A DNA stretch of 45,313 nt from the NCBI GenBank assembly GCA_016180955.1, contig JACPAD010000003.1, forward strand, positions 1 through 45,313. Reading direction: 5' to 3'. The notes beneath the pieces were generated by a model. It was not told the DNA's origin. It did no database searches and was given only the letters and a program-made list of their open reading frames with translations. Shown here one piece after another: positions 23,748 to 32,724 of this stretch (within the stretch, counting starts at the first letter, position 1; each line of letters opens with the position of its first letter). Made by a program: the position numbers and the translations under genes. Source of the DNA: Candidatus Zambryskiibacteriota bacterium. GTDB lineage: Bacteria; Patescibacteriota; Minisyncoccia; Phycocordibacterales; Zambryskibacteraceae.

Positions 23748-24107
23748 ATGTCTCAAGCTCCAAATCCGAAATATGATCTTGAGGAAAGAACCGCCAAGTT
23801 TGGCGAAGAAATAATAAAGTTTTGCCGTTCTTTACCACACAATGAAATTACCAAGCCGGTAATAAATCAGTTGGTGAAGTGTGGCACCAGCGTCGGAGCT
23901 AATTATTGCGAAGCTGATGACGCCGAAAGTTCAAAAGACTTTAAGCATAAAATTGGCATTTGCAAGAAAGAATCCAGAGAATCCAAGCATTTCTTGCGAA
24001 TGAGTGCTATTGCTTGCCCTGAAAAAAAGGAAAACGCCAGAAAATTATGGACAGAAGCCAAAGAGCTGAACCTGATATTCAACTCAATTTACAAGAAGAT
24101 AAAATGA
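23748..24107 (+). CDS. Four-helix-bundle protein (23S rRNA IVS protein family)
   Basis: 119 residues: YDLEERTAKFGEEIIKFCRSL, PVINQLVKCGTSVGANYCEADDAESSKDFKHKIGICKKESRESKHFL. This is the classic S23-type four-helix bundle found in intervening sequences of 23S rRNA genes and distantly related to Avd. Function unknown. It lies inside an inverted-repeat cassette; its stop overlaps the next gene (ATGA). Confidence 0.88.
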   Translation: MSQAPNPKYDLEERTAKFGEEIIKFCRSLPHNEITKPVINQLVKCGTSVGANYCEADDAESSKDFKHKIGICKKESRESKHFLRMSAIACPEKKENARKLWTEAKELNLIFNSIYKKIK

Positions 24108-24295
24108 AAAAATCTAGAGATAATTTATTGGTAAAAGTGTTATTGTTGATACGAAAAAATCCGGGGATAAGACCGCGAGAATTAAATAATCTATTGAATC
24201 TGGAACATTCAGCAAGTTTGCGCAATCACTTAATTAAACAAGGATTAATACGAAAGAAAAGAAAAGGTTCGGTTGTGCACTATTATGTTATTTAA
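24104..24295 (+). CDS. Small winged-helix protein, 63 residues
   Basis: Starts within the stop of the four-helix-bundle gene. LLVKVLLLIRKNPGIRPRELNNLLNLEHSASLRNHLIKQGLIRKKRKGSVVHYYVI reads as helix-turn-helix plus wing, a minimal MarR/ArsR-like DNA-binding unit. It may regulate its cassette or bind its inverted repeats (inference). AT-rich like its partner. Confidence 0.65.
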   Translation: MKKSRDNLLVKVLLLIRKNPGIRPRELNNLLNLEHSASLRNHLIKQGLIRKKRKGSVVHYYVI

Positions 24296-24358
24296 TTTTG
24301 ATATTGGGGTTTGTTTAGAACAATTAGAATAATTAGGTCAATTAGAATAATTCTCTCC

Positions 24359-24874
24359 ATGTCTTACCATATTTATACAACTAGAGGAATTATATTATCT
24401 TCTCGGCCGATAGGGGAAGCGGATAGGATATACAGCGTTCTTACCCGTGACTTGGGACTTGTCAGAGCAAGAGCCGCCGGTGTGAGGAAAAATATTTCGA
24501 AGCTTCGCGGAGTACTCGAGCCATTTGTCTTGTCGCGAATTTCTCTTGTGCGGGGCAAGGACTACTGGCGGGTGACCTCGGCAGAGTGCTTGCGCGCGAT
24601 TCCGGCCGCAGCCGGAATCGCGCGTCCCCTTGCGCTTCTGGAGAAACTTGTTCAGGGGGAAGCACACCATCCAGAACTTTTCGACGCGGTGGAAGATGAA
24701 ATTACTAGATTTAAGATTCAGGATTCAGGATTTAAGAATGAAGACTGGGAAATTAGTTTGGTTTCCAAAGTTTTGCATCATCTGGGCTACTTAAAAGAGG
24801 CCGACCTTAATTTAGATAAAAAAGAATTGATTAAAGTCATTAACGAAGGTCTGCAGTCCAGCCATCTGGTATAA
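24359..24874 (+). CDS. recO: DNA repair protein RecO, short form
   Basis: 171 residues, shorter than the usual 230-250. The OB-fold start YHIYTTRGIILSSRPIGEADRIYSVLTRDLGLVRARAAGVRKNISKLRGVLEPFVLSRISLVRGKDYWRVTSAE is well conserved. The helical part is reduced and has no zinc cysteines. Two repeat elements sit in frame: a 13-bp-arm palindrome coding RAIPAAAGIAR (24594-24623), and an AT-rich repeat coding RFKIQDSGFKNED (about 24709-24743). RecO loads RecA via RecR. The ATG at 24359 fits the family start, immediately after the IVS cassette. Confidence 0.88.
   Translation: MSYHIYTTRGIILSSRPIGEADRIYSVLTRDLGLVRARAAGVRKNISKLRGVLEPFVLSRISLVRGKDYWRVTSAECLRAIPAAAGIARPLALLEKLVQGEAHHPELFDAVEDEITRFKIQDSGFKNEDWEISLVSKVLHHLGYLKEADLNLDKKELIKVINEGLQSSHLV
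24594..24623. repeat. Palindrome inside recO
   Basis: GCGCGATTCCGGC and its complement, 13-bp perfect arms around CGCA. Read in frame as RAIPAAAGIAR, in a place where RecO needs no such loop. Confidence 0.7.
24709..24743 (+). repeat. AT-rich GATTTA-type repeat inside recO
   Basis: Units of GATT(T/C)A(A/G)GA repeat here and recur at 23404-23435 (ileS 3' end), 26820-26856 (before glyS), 27832-27860 (glyS, opposite strand) and 43014-43046 (msrA-msrB gap). In recO it is translated as FKIQDSGFKNED. Confidence 0.6.
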
Positions 24875-24904
24875 TAAAGTACTCGTTTACACGTCAAAAC
24901 TCTT

Positions 24905-26821
24905 ATGGATGGAGATGAAAAAAGTAAAGTCGAGGGTCTTAACGAAACTCTTTACTCCCGCACTCGTTATCGTGACCCCAGCGACACCAGAACCGGCGTG
25001 GAGTCAGTCGAGCAGCCGGAAGTAGGCGAGGGCTGGCAGTCGCCAAAGCTTGACGAAGTGCTCGCAGAGGAGCGTGTCGAGTCAGGGCCCAGCCCCTTTA
25101 TGAAAAAGTTTTTTGTCTTTGCCGTACTTTTCTTCATCGCCACCATTCTGGTGGCTGGATATGTTTTCTTCGGCGGGACTAATTTCATCTCATCGAAAAA
25201 CGTCGATATTGAGGTTGTGGGCCCGACACTCGCTTCCGCCGGGGAACTTGTCGAGCTCGGAGTTACCATCAAGAACGGTAATAATAGCGACCTTGAGCTT
25301 GCCAATCTCTCCGTAAGCTACCCTTCAGGCAGCCGCGACCCGGCCGATTCGAGCAAAACCATTAACTTCAGCAAAGAGGAGTTGGGGGCGATAGGTGCAG
25401 GCGGCGAAGCGGTGAGGAACATTCGAGTGGTGCTCATCGGCTCGACCGGAGAACTCAAGGAGATAAAGTTCTCCGTAGAATACAAAGTGCGCGGTTCTAA
25501 CGCCACTTTCTACAAAGATAAGGTTTACCCTATAACCATCGGCTCGGCGCCTCTTACTCTCACCGTAGAATCGCCAGAACAAGTGAACTCTGGTGATGAC
25601 TTCGTTATCGCAATCTCCGTTGCTCTAAACTCCACCGAAATTTTAAAGAACGTGATGCTTAGGGCCGAGTATCCTTACGGCTACAGTGTTACCTCCGCCA
25701 CGCCAGAAGCATTCTCGGAAGATAATGTCTGGGCTTTGGGCGATCTTGCTCCGGGAGTCGAGAAGAAAGTCGAAATTACGGGGCGACTGGTCGGGGAGAA
25801 TCAGGATGAGCGCACAATGCGTTTCTATGTGGGAGTTGGAGATAATGGTACCGTTAGTCCAAATTTCAAAACAATAGTTCTCTCGGCCCAAAACACGATA
25901 GCGATAGAAAGGCCATCTGTTGGCCTCTCGATAAGCTTTAATGGTGAGAGTATTCCGGTTTATATCGCTCCGGCCGAGAGCGCTATAGCCGCTGTTGTAA
26001 AATTCCAGAATAATTTGCCGGAAAAAATACTTAACCCCGTCCTTGAAGTGCGCTTCTCCGGCGCTGCGCTTAATAAATCATCGGTTCTGGCGCAAAACGG
26101 CGCCTATAATGCATCCTCGAATCGCATTAGCTGGAGCATTGTCAACTCGCAAAGACTTTCAGAGCTCTCGCCTGGACAGGAGGGGGCAGTCTCTTTTAAT
26201 TTCTCCGCTTTGCCCGATACTATCTCTCCGGGAGCAGAGCGCGGGATAGAGATAGAGGTTGTTCTATCGGGCATGCGAGGCAGCGGCGAGGGGCTACTTA
26301 CCATAAGCGAAAAGCGCACGATAAAAGTCGCTTCACAGGTCTCGCTTTCTTCTCGCGCCACTCATTCGCTCGGTCCCTTCGATAATACCGGGCCAATCCC
26401 GCCAAAAGTTGGGAAGGAAACCACTTACGGCATCATCTGGTCGGCCGGCAACACACGGGGGAATTTAACAAATGCCAAGATAGTCGCTCGGCTCGGGACA
26501 GGAGTAAAGTGGAGCGGAGTGCATAGTGCCGCGAGCGAAAACATTTCTTACGACGAAACGACGAATACGGTAACTTGGGAACTCGGCACGCTCTCGAGCG
26601 GCACCGGCTTTTCTACCGCCACGAGGGAAGTGGCTTTCCAAGTAACGCTTACTCCCGCAACCGCCCAGCTTGGCACTGCGCCCACTCTGGTAACCGGCAT
26701 TGGCTTGTCCGGCTTCGATTCTCTCTTAGATAAGACTGTTACTGCGACTAACCCTCCGCTTACCACAAAGCTTTCTAGCGACCCCGCATTTATCCAAGGA
26801 GATGATATAGTGGTCAAATAG
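24905..26821 (+). CDS. Membrane-anchored surface protein with Ig-like/DUF11-like repeats
   Basis: 638 residues. The N-terminal about 65 residues are polar and cytoplasmic. One membrane helix follows (FFVFAVLFFIATILVAGYVFF), then a long extracytoplasmic region of beta-sandwich repeats with recurring LVELGVTIKNGNNSDLELANLSVSYP and VSLGDLAPG-type elements that resemble DUF11/CARDB modules. There are no cysteines and no enzyme motif. Probably a cell-surface scaffold or adhesin. TATAAT lies 29 bases upstream, so unlike its neighbours it has a leader. Confidence 0.65.
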   Translation: MDGDEKSKVEGLNETLYSRTRYRDPSDTRTGVESVEQPEVGEGWQSPKLDEVLAEERVESGPSPFMKKFFVFAVLFFIATILVAGYVFFGGTNFISSKNVDIEVVGPTLASAGELVELGVTIKNGNNSDLELANLSVSYPSGSRDPADSSKTINFSKEELGAIGAGGEAVRNIRVVLIGSTGELKEIKFSVEYKVRGSNATFYKDKVYPITIGSAPLTLTVESPEQVNSGDDFVIAISVALNSTEILKNVMLRAEYPYGYSVTSATPEAFSEDNVWALGDLAPGVEKKVEITGRLVGENQDERTMRFYVGVGDNGTVSPNFKTIVLSAQNTIAIERPSVGLSISFNGESIPVYIAPAESAIAAVVKFQNNLPEKILNPVLEVRFSGAALNKSSVLAQNGAYNASSNRISWSIVNSQRLSELSPGQEGAVSFNFSALPDTISPGAERGIEIEVVLSGMRGSGEGLLTISEKRTIKVASQVSLSSRATHSLGPFDNTGPIPPKVGKETTYGIIWSAGNTRGNLTNAKIVARLGTGVKWSGVHSAASENISYDETTNTVTWELGTLSSGTGFSTATREVAFQVTLTPATAQLGTAPTLVTGIGLSGFDSLLDKTVTATNPPLTTKLSSDPAFIQGDDIVVK

Positions 26822-26850
26822 ATTTAAGATTTATGATTCAGGATTTAGGA

Positions 26851-28041
26851 ATGATGGAAAAAATCGTTTCTCTTTGTAAAAGAAGAGGATTTATTTATCC
26901 AAGCTCGGAAATTTACGGCGGCTTTTCCGGCTTCTGGGATTACGGGCATTATGGGGCAATTCTTAAGGAGAATATTAAGTGTCTATGGAAGCAAAGATTT
27001 ATCTTTGATCGTGAGGATATGTTCGTGAATGACGCTTCAATAGTAATGAATCCAAATGTTTGGGAAGCATCAGGACATGTTTCTACGTTCACTGATCCTA
27101 TGGAAGATGGAAAGCAATTTAATACAATGTTTAAAACTTCTGTGGGAGCCGGAGAGGAATCTATTGTTTCTTACTTGCGTCCGGAGACCGCACAAGGAAT
27201 ATTTACTAATTTTAAAAATGTTATTGATTCATTCCATCCAAAATTACCCTTCGGCATAGCCCAAGTAGGCAAGGCTTTTCGAAATGAAATTTCTCCGCGC
27301 GATTTCATTTTTCGTTCGCGTGAGTTTGAACAGATGGAAGTCGAGTACTTCGTTAGAGAAAAAGACTGGGAAAAACATTTTCAGGAATGGCTAGAAAAGA
27401 TGCGCAAATTTGGCAAAGAGATCGGAATCAAGCAAATTATTGAGCTTGATGTGACGCCAGAAGATAGAGCCCATTATTCTAAACGGACTATCGATTTCGA
27501 GTTCGATTACCCGTTCGGTAGGAAAGAATTGTGGGGTTTAGCATATCGCACCGATTTCGATCTTAAAGCCCATTCTGCTAAAAGTGGTATAAGCTTGGAA
27601 TACTTTAATGAAGAAACAGGAGATCGATTGACTCCTCATGTGATAGAACCGTCACTCGGGGTAGACCGTACTATTCTAGCAATTCTTCTTTCTTCGTATA
27701 CCGAAGATGAAATAGGCGGCGAACCAAGGATTTATCTCAAGTTGGCAAAACACATTGCTCCTGTCCGCGCCGCAGTCTTTCCCCTCCTTAAAAATAAGCC
27801 AGAATTGGTGTCTAAAGCGAGAGAATTATTCCTAAATCTTAAATCCCAAATCCCAAATCTTGAGTTTGACGACAACGGCAATATCGGCAAGCGCTATAGA
27901 AGGCAAGACGAGATCGGCACGCCTTTCTGCATTACCATCGACTTCGATACTCTTAAAGACGATACAGTCACTCTCCGCGATCGTGATACAGGTGAGCAGA
28001 AGCGTATTAAAGTCTCTGATTTGAAAGAAGCTATTATTTAG
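26851..28041 (+). CDS. glyS: Glycine-tRNA ligase, single-chain type
   Basis: 396 residues. Class II alpha2-type GlyRS: KRRGFIYPSSEIYGGFSGFWDYGHYGA, YLRPETAQGIFTNFKNV, GIAQVGKAFRNEISPRDFIFRSREFEQMEVEYF, motif 3 HVIEPSLGVDRTILAIL, then an anticodon domain with GTPFCITIDF. The zinc/insertion segment usual after DPM is very short, a minimised enzyme. The ATG at 26833 lies in an AT-rich repeat, so I prefer the ATG at 26851 (or 26854), which matches the family start MEKIVSLCKRRG. Confidence 0.95.
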   Translation: MMEKIVSLCKRRGFIYPSSEIYGGFSGFWDYGHYGAILKENIKCLWKQRFIFDREDMFVNDASIVMNPNVWEASGHVSTFTDPMEDGKQFNTMFKTSVGAGEESIVSYLRPETAQGIFTNFKNVIDSFHPKLPFGIAQVGKAFRNEISPRDFIFRSREFEQMEVEYFVREKDWEKHFQEWLEKMRKFGKEIGIKQIIELDVTPEDRAHYSKRTIDFEFDYPFGRKELWGLAYRTDFDLKAHSAKSGISLEYFNEETGDRLTPHVIEPSLGVDRTILAILLSSYTEDEIGGEPRIYLKLAKHIAPVRAAVFPLLKNKPELVSKARELFLNLKSQIPNLEFDDNGNIGKRYRRQDEIGTPFCITIDFDTLKDDTVTLRDRDTGEQKRIKVSDLKEAII

Positions 28042-28049
28042 GGTATTCT

Positions 28050-29330
28050 ATGTTTCTCATGAAATTCAAGAAAACTACTCTTCCAAACGGTTTGCGAGTG
28101 ATTACTGTGCCAACTAAAGGGAATCCTTCTGTCACTACCATGGTTATGGTTGAGACTGGCTCGAATTACGAAACTAAAGAGCAAGGCGGCCTTTCCCATT
28201 TCTTAGAGCACATGTGTTTTAAGGGCACTATCAATAGGCCTACCGCGCTAGATGTCGCGCGCGAATTGGATAGCATGGGAGCTTACAATAACGCTTTTAC
28301 CGGCAATGAATATACCGGTTATTACGCCAAAGCTGAAAAAAAGCATTTCAAAAAAGTTCTTGAAATTCTTTCTGATATGTATCTGAATCCGGTTTTTCCA
28401 CAAGATGACCTTGAGAAGGAAAGGGGAGTAATTCTCCAAGAAATCAGCATGTATGATGATTTGCCTCAGGACAATGTCTACAATGTTTTTACCAAGCTAA
28501 TGTATGGAGATACGCCGGCTGGGCGCCCGATCATCGGCCCCAAGGAAAACATCAAACGCTTTAGCAGACAGGATTTCGTTGATTACCGGCGCAGGCATTA
28601 TGTAGCCAATAAAACTATCGTAGTAGTAGCAGGCGATATAAGTGAAAAAGCGATTCTCAAGGAGGTGAAGAAAAACTTCCAGAACATTCCTGGCGGCAAG
28701 AAAATCACCAAGCTTCCAGTCAAAGAGAGCCAAAAAGTTCCCGGCCTTTCAGTTCGCAAGCAAAAGACTAATCAAGCACATCTTATTTTCGGTTTTCGCG
28801 GCTATGATGCCGAGGATAAAAAAATTCCAATTATTACGGTGCTTAGCTCTGTTCTCGGCGGAGGAATGTCTGGCCGCCTGTGGCAGAAAGTCAGGCATGA
28901 AATGGGTGCCTGCTACTACATTGACGCGGGTCATCATGATAATACCGACCACGGCGTTCTAACTATCTCGACCGGTATTAATGTTTTTCGCACTGAAGAA
29001 GTAGTAAAAGCAGTTCTCTATGAGTGCAAGAAATTAGCTGAAGTCCCTATATCTGATGAGGAATTAGCAAAGGCTAAAGAGCATTATCTTGGGCATCTTT
29101 TCATGCATCTTGAAACGACTCATGCTCTCGCTCAATTCTACGGCATAGAAGAAGTTATTACCGGGAAGCTTAAATCTCCGTTTGATATCGAAAAAGCGGT
29201 GCGGCAAGTAACAGCTAAAGAAGTTGTGGAAGCGGCTCAAGACATTTTTAAAGATGAAAAGTTAAACCTAGCCATGATCGGCAATGTCACGAACCAAAAG
29301 GCGGTCAAAAAGGTTTTAACTTTTAAATAG
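28050..29330 (+). CDS. M16-family zinc peptidase
   Basis: 426 residues. Inverted zinc motif HFLEH (HxxEH) at about 50-54 in GGLSHFLEHMCFKGT, with the distal Glu in GVILQEISMYDD. The C-terminal inactive-repeat domain has LSSVLGGGMSGRLWQKVRHEMGACYYI. It matches mitochondrial-processing-peptidase-like bacterial M16B proteins such as PqqL/YmxG. No signal peptide, so probably cytoplasmic peptide turnover. Starts 8 bases after glyS. Confidence 0.94.
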   Translation: MFLMKFKKTTLPNGLRVITVPTKGNPSVTTMVMVETGSNYETKEQGGLSHFLEHMCFKGTINRPTALDVARELDSMGAYNNAFTGNEYTGYYAKAEKKHFKKVLEILSDMYLNPVFPQDDLEKERGVILQEISMYDDLPQDNVYNVFTKLMYGDTPAGRPIIGPKENIKRFSRQDFVDYRRRHYVANKTIVVVAGDISEKAILKEVKKNFQNIPGGKKITKLPVKESQKVPGLSVRKQKTNQAHLIFGFRGYDAEDKKIPIITVLSSVLGGGMSGRLWQKVRHEMGACYYIDAGHHDNTDHGVLTISTGINVFRTEEVVKAVLYECKKLAEVPISDEELAKAKEHYLGHLFMHLETTHALAQFYGIEEVITGKLKSPFDIEKAVRQVTAKEVVEAAQDIFKDEKLNLAMIGNVTNQKAVKKVLTFK

Positions 29331-29346
29331 TGCTATCATAATCTTC

Positions 29347-30408
29347 ATGAACGATATTCGGAAAATTTCTATTACTACCGGCAGCTGGATGCGGCTGGTG
29401 ATAGTGCTTGCTCTCGCATATGCTTTTTTAAAAGTATCCCAGTTCATCCTTATCCTCATTGCCTCAATAGCTATCGCTTCAGCTATAGAGCCAGTCACTG
29501 TCTGGGCTAGACGGCAAAGCGTTCCGCGTCTGCCGGCCGTTGTCGCCGTCTATATTTTCGCAGCCTTGTTTCTATCAGGATTTTTCTACTTTCTTCTCCT
29601 TCCGCTTATCGGTGAGATCTCGGCATTCGTCAAAACTCTTACCATCTACTCCAATGCCGTCGTCAACGACAGCGTACTCTCCGGAATGTTTCGAACCCAA
29701 AATATCTTTAGCGGGCTCGATACCCCGACTTTGGTGCGCGAGCTTAGCTCCTATCTCAATTCTTTCTCCCGGTTCCTTTCCCAAGGCATTTTCTCATCGC
29801 TCGCTTTAGTCTTCGGCGGCGTTATCAACTTTGTCCTCATTGTCGTACTCTCGTTCTACCTCGCAGTGCAAGATGACGGCGTCGGCAAGTTCTTGAAAAT
29901 CATCACGCCCATAAATCACGAGCCCTATGTCATCGGTCTCTGGAAGCGCTCACAAAGAAAGATTGGCCTCTGGCTGCAGGGTCAACTTCTCCTCGGCGTG
30001 CTCGTCGCCATCCTCGTCTACCTCGGGCTCCTCATTATCGGAGTGGAACATGCCTTGCTTCTGGCGGTTTTGGCCGGGATCTTAGAACTTATCCCGCTTT
30101 TTGGTCCGGTGCTCGCGGCAATACCCGCGGTCTTTGTCGCCTACGCCTCTTTAGGTATGAGCTCGGCCTTAATCGTTGCTCTTCTTTACGTCCTCATCCA
30201 GCAGCTTGAGAATCACATTCTTTACCCCATGGTAGTCAAAAAGGTTGTCGGCATGCCGCCGATGGTCTCGATCATCGCTCTGGTGGTCGGTGGACAACTG
30301 GCAGGGTTTCTCGGCATTCTCGTTGCGGTACCGGTGGCGGCGGTAGTCATGGAGCTCCTCTCCGACATCGAAGAGAAGAAAATTGCCAAGCTTTCCGCCG
30401 CTCAATAA
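29347..30408 (+). CDS. AI-2E/PerM-family membrane protein
   Basis: 353 residues with about seven to eight membrane segments. LILIASIAIASAIEPVTVWARR, FLKIITP, WLQGQLLLGVLVAILVYLGLLIIGVEHALLLAVLAGILELIPLFGPVLAAIPAVFVA and GNHILYP-like NHILYPMVVKKVVGMPPMVSIIALVVGGQLAGFLGILVAVPVAAVV match the family. Members have been proposed as AI-2 exporters or Na+/H+ antiporters, so substrate is uncertain. TGCTATCAT ends 7 bases before the ATG. Confidence 0.9.
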   Translation: MNDIRKISITTGSWMRLVIVLALAYAFLKVSQFILILIASIAIASAIEPVTVWARRQSVPRLPAVVAVYIFAALFLSGFFYFLLLPLIGEISAFVKTLTIYSNAVVNDSVLSGMFRTQNIFSGLDTPTLVRELSSYLNSFSRFLSQGIFSSLALVFGGVINFVLIVVLSFYLAVQDDGVGKFLKIITPINHEPYVIGLWKRSQRKIGLWLQGQLLLGVLVAILVYLGLLIIGVEHALLLAVLAGILELIPLFGPVLAAIPAVFVAYASLGMSSALIVALLYVLIQQLENHILYPMVVKKVVGMPPMVSIIALVVGGQLAGFLGILVAVPVAAVVMELLSDIEEKKIAKLSAAQ

Positions 30409-30458
30409 TTTCAAAATGTCCGACAAGAAAAGTTTCTAAGCCGACGTTTCAGCCGGCT

Positions 30459-30479
30459 CCCCGACCTAAAGCGTCGGGG
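30459..30479. repeat. Hairpin before metG
   Basis: CCCCGAC/GTCGGGG with loop CTAAAGC, directly preceded by GCCGAC...GCCGGC partial complementarity, in the 83-base gap before metG. No T run follows. It may be a weak terminator of the permease gene or one more palindromic element. Confidence 0.4.
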
Positions 30480-30491
30480 CATCACAATAAA

Positions 30492-31901
30492 ATGAAATCA
30501 TTTTATATAACAACCACCCTTCCCTATGTAAACGCGGAACCGCATATCGGCTTTGCTATGGAGTTAATCCATGCAGATGTCATAGCACGAGCGAAAAAGC
30601 TGCAGGGGGACGAAGTGTTTTTTAATACCGGTACAGACGAACATGGAGCCAAAGTTTACAACAAGGCAATTGAAGCGAATCGTGACCCGCAACAGTATAC
30701 AGACGAATATGCCAGTAAGTTTAAAGAACTTATTGAACTTTTAGGCATAGACCAGGGAAGCGTACATTTTATCCGCACTACGGAGGAACGCCATAAAAGA
30801 GCCGCTCAAGAGATCTGGAAACTTTGTGAGAAGGCGGGGGATATATATAAAAAGAATTACACAATCAAATACTGCATTGGCTGCGAGCTTGAAAAGACCG
30901 ATTCGGAACTAATTAATGGACGCTGTGTCATCCATCCTGATAAGGAATTAGAAATCAGAGAAGAGGAGAATTATTTCTTTAGGTTTTCAAAATATCAAGA
31001 GCCGCTTTTGAAATTTTATAAAGGCCATCCAGACTTTGTAATTCCCGACTTCCGTTTTAATGAAATTATTAAATTTGCGGAAAGGAGACTGGAAGACTTT
31101 AGCGTTTCCCGCCTTAAAGCGAAAATGCCCTGGGGAGTAGAAGTGCCTGGCGATCCTGAACATGTAATGTATGTCTGGTTCGATGCTCTGACCAGCTACA
31201 TTTCTACCATCGGGTGGCCGGATGATATGGAGGAATTTGAGAAATGGTGGCCGGTCGTACAGTTTGCAGGCAAGGATCAGGTACGTCAGCAGGCGGGCAT
31301 GTGGCAGGCGATGCTTATGTCAGCAGGACTTTTCCCATCCAAACAAATTGTTATTCACGGGTTTATTAATTACAAAGGAGAAAAGATGTCTAAATCTATT
31401 GGCAATGTCATCGCTCCTAAGGAAGTTGTAGACAGGTTTGGCCTTGATGCCTTGCGTTATTTTGTTACGCGGGAGATAAATCAATTCGAAGATACAGATA
31501 TAAGTTGGGAAAAGTTTTTGGAAGCTTACAATGCTAATCTGGCTAACGGATTAGGCAATCTGGTCTCGCGTATCATGCAGCTTGCCCAGACGCATTTAGA
31601 TAAGCCGGTAGAAATTGCGGAATGGGAAGATATGTCAGATTTTTTCGCTATTCTTGATAAGTTTGAGATAAATAAAGCAGCAGACTACATCTGGGCCAAG
31701 ATCGGGAAGTTGGACGCTTTAATCCAAGAAAAAAAACCATGGGAGTCTAAAGACGAGGAGGTTATTGCTGACTTGGTTGTCAGACTTTATTCCATTGCTC
31801 GCATGCTCAATCCGTTTATGCCGGATACTTCCGCAAAAATTAAATCTCTTGTAAAAGCCAATAAGAAGCCGGAATCGCCCCTATTTCCTCGCAAAGACTG
31901 A
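30492..31901 (+). CDS. metG: Methionine-tRNA ligase
   Basis: 469 residues, short form lacking the C-terminal tRNA-binding (EMAP-like) domain. TTTLPYVNAEPHIGFAMELI (HIGH box HIGF), FNTGTDEHGAKV, the CIGCE region, VMYVWFDALTSYIS, FAGKDQVRQQAGMWQAML, YKGEKMSKSIGNVI (KMSKS) and the anticodon helices are in order. The tatD start overlaps the stop (TGATG), as in many bacteria where these genes are paired. Confidence 0.96.
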   Translation: MKSFYITTTLPYVNAEPHIGFAMELIHADVIARAKKLQGDEVFFNTGTDEHGAKVYNKAIEANRDPQQYTDEYASKFKELIELLGIDQGSVHFIRTTEERHKRAAQEIWKLCEKAGDIYKKNYTIKYCIGCELEKTDSELINGRCVIHPDKELEIREEENYFFRFSKYQEPLLKFYKGHPDFVIPDFRFNEIIKFAERRLEDFSVSRLKAKMPWGVEVPGDPEHVMYVWFDALTSYISTIGWPDDMEEFEKWWPVVQFAGKDQVRQQAGMWQAMLMSAGLFPSKQIVIHGFINYKGEKMSKSIGNVIAPKEVVDRFGLDALRYFVTREINQFEDTDISWEKFLEAYNANLANGLGNLVSRIMQLAQTHLDKPVEIAEWEDMSDFFAILDKFEINKAADYIWAKIGKLDALIQEKKPWESKDEEVIADLVVRLYSIARMLNPFMPDTSAKIKSLVKANKKPESPLFPRKD

Positions 31902-32704
31902 TGCCTAAATACTTCGATGTTCATTCGCACCTGAATTTCTCTGATTATCAGAAGGATTTTGGTGAGGTTATAAAAAGATTGAAAGAGACAGAAACTCACA
32001 CGATAGTCGTGGGAACTGATTTTGAGTCGTCTGCCAAGGGTGTCGACCTGGCAGGTCGACACCCTGAAATTTATGCTTGTATCGGTGTGCATCCCATTAG
32101 AGAAACTTCATCCTCTAACGGGACAGGTCCAGTTGATTTTGATATTGATAAGTTTGAAAGTCTAATACAAAATCCAAAAGTTGTAATGATAGGGGAATGC
32201 GGGCTTGATTTCTATCATGCCAAGAAAGAAGAAGATTTTGATAGGCAGAAAAAATTATTTTTGGCCCAAATAGAATTTGCTGTCGCGCACAATAAGCCCC
32301 TGATGATCCATGCTAGAAATGCGTATGAAGAGATCCTTGAAATTCTTGAGGAAGCTCGGCTTCCACTTGGAAGCCGAGCTTCTAAACTACGCGGCAATAT
32401 CCACTTCTTTGCTGGCAGTTGGGAAGTGGCACAAAGGTTTTTTGCCATTGGGTTCTCTATATCTTTCACGGGAGTAATTACCTTCACCTCGGATTATGAT
32501 GAGGTCATTAAGAACGCTCCGCTCAATATGATTCTCTCGGAAACAGACGCTCCGTACGTTGCCCCTGTTCCCTATCGCGGTCAAAGGAACGAACCGAGCT
32601 ATGTTTCGGAAGTCGTCAAAAGGATTGCGGAGATAAGAAGGGAGGATGAAGAACAGGTTCGAGCCGTTCTTGTCAATAACGCCCTTAGTATGATAGGGTA
32701 TTAA
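31901..32704 (+). CDS. tatD: TatD-family metal-dependent hydrolase/DNase with two in-frame palindromes
   Basis: 267 residues. FDVHSHLNFSDY (metal His pair), IGVHP, MIGECGLDFYHAKKEEDFDRQKKLF (Glu ligand), KPLMIHARNAYEE, IHFFAGS and LSETDAPYVAP (Asp ligand) define the family. Palindrome 1 (32038-32064) codes KGVDLAGRHP with no length change. Palindrome 2 (32351-32382) adds about ten residues (RLPLGSRASK) before LRGNIHFF. Translationally coupled to metG. Confidence 0.94.
   Translation: MPKYFDVHSHLNFSDYQKDFGEVIKRLKETETHTIVVGTDFESSAKGVDLAGRHPEIYACIGVHPIRETSSSNGTGPVDFDIDKFESLIQNPKVVMIGECGLDFYHAKKEEDFDRQKKLFLAQIEFAVAHNKPLMIHARNAYEEILEILEEARLPLGSRASKLRGNIHFFAGSWEVAQRFFAIGFSISFTGVITFTSDYDEVIKNAPLNMILSETDAPYVAPVPYRGQRNEPSYVSEVVKRIAEIRREDEEQVRAVLVNNALSMIGY
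32038..32064. repeat. Palindrome 1 inside tatD
   Basis: GGGTGTCGACCTG and its complement, 13-bp perfect arms around one G, containing two GTCGAC sites. It is in frame. Confidence 0.7.
32351..32382. repeat. Palindrome 2 inside tatD, related to one in 23S rRNA
   Basis: GAAGCTCGGCTTCC and its complement, 14-bp perfect arms around ACTT. A closely similar element (GAAGCTCAACTTCC / GGAAGTCGAGCTTC) lies in the 23S rRNA gene at 44329-44359. Confidence 0.8.
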
Positions 32705-32724
32705 GTCTGATATTATCAGACTTA

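Larger units (their letters stand above)
23713..24352 (+). mobile_element. IVS-like cassette with inverted repeats and two small genes
   Basis: Between ileS and recO. Left end (about 23707-23746) and right end (about 24315-24352) are imperfect inverted repeats made of AATTATTCTAATT and CCTAATT units. Between them are a four-helix-bundle gene and a winged-helix gene. The design parallels the 13749 cassette with a different repeat sequence. Neither flanking gene is broken; the left repeat overlaps the ileS stop. Confidence 0.65.

Noticed and set aside
26833-26850. Earlier ATG for glyS
   Set aside because: It lies inside an AT-rich dispersed repeat. The family's N-terminus begins at the ATG at 26851 or 26854.
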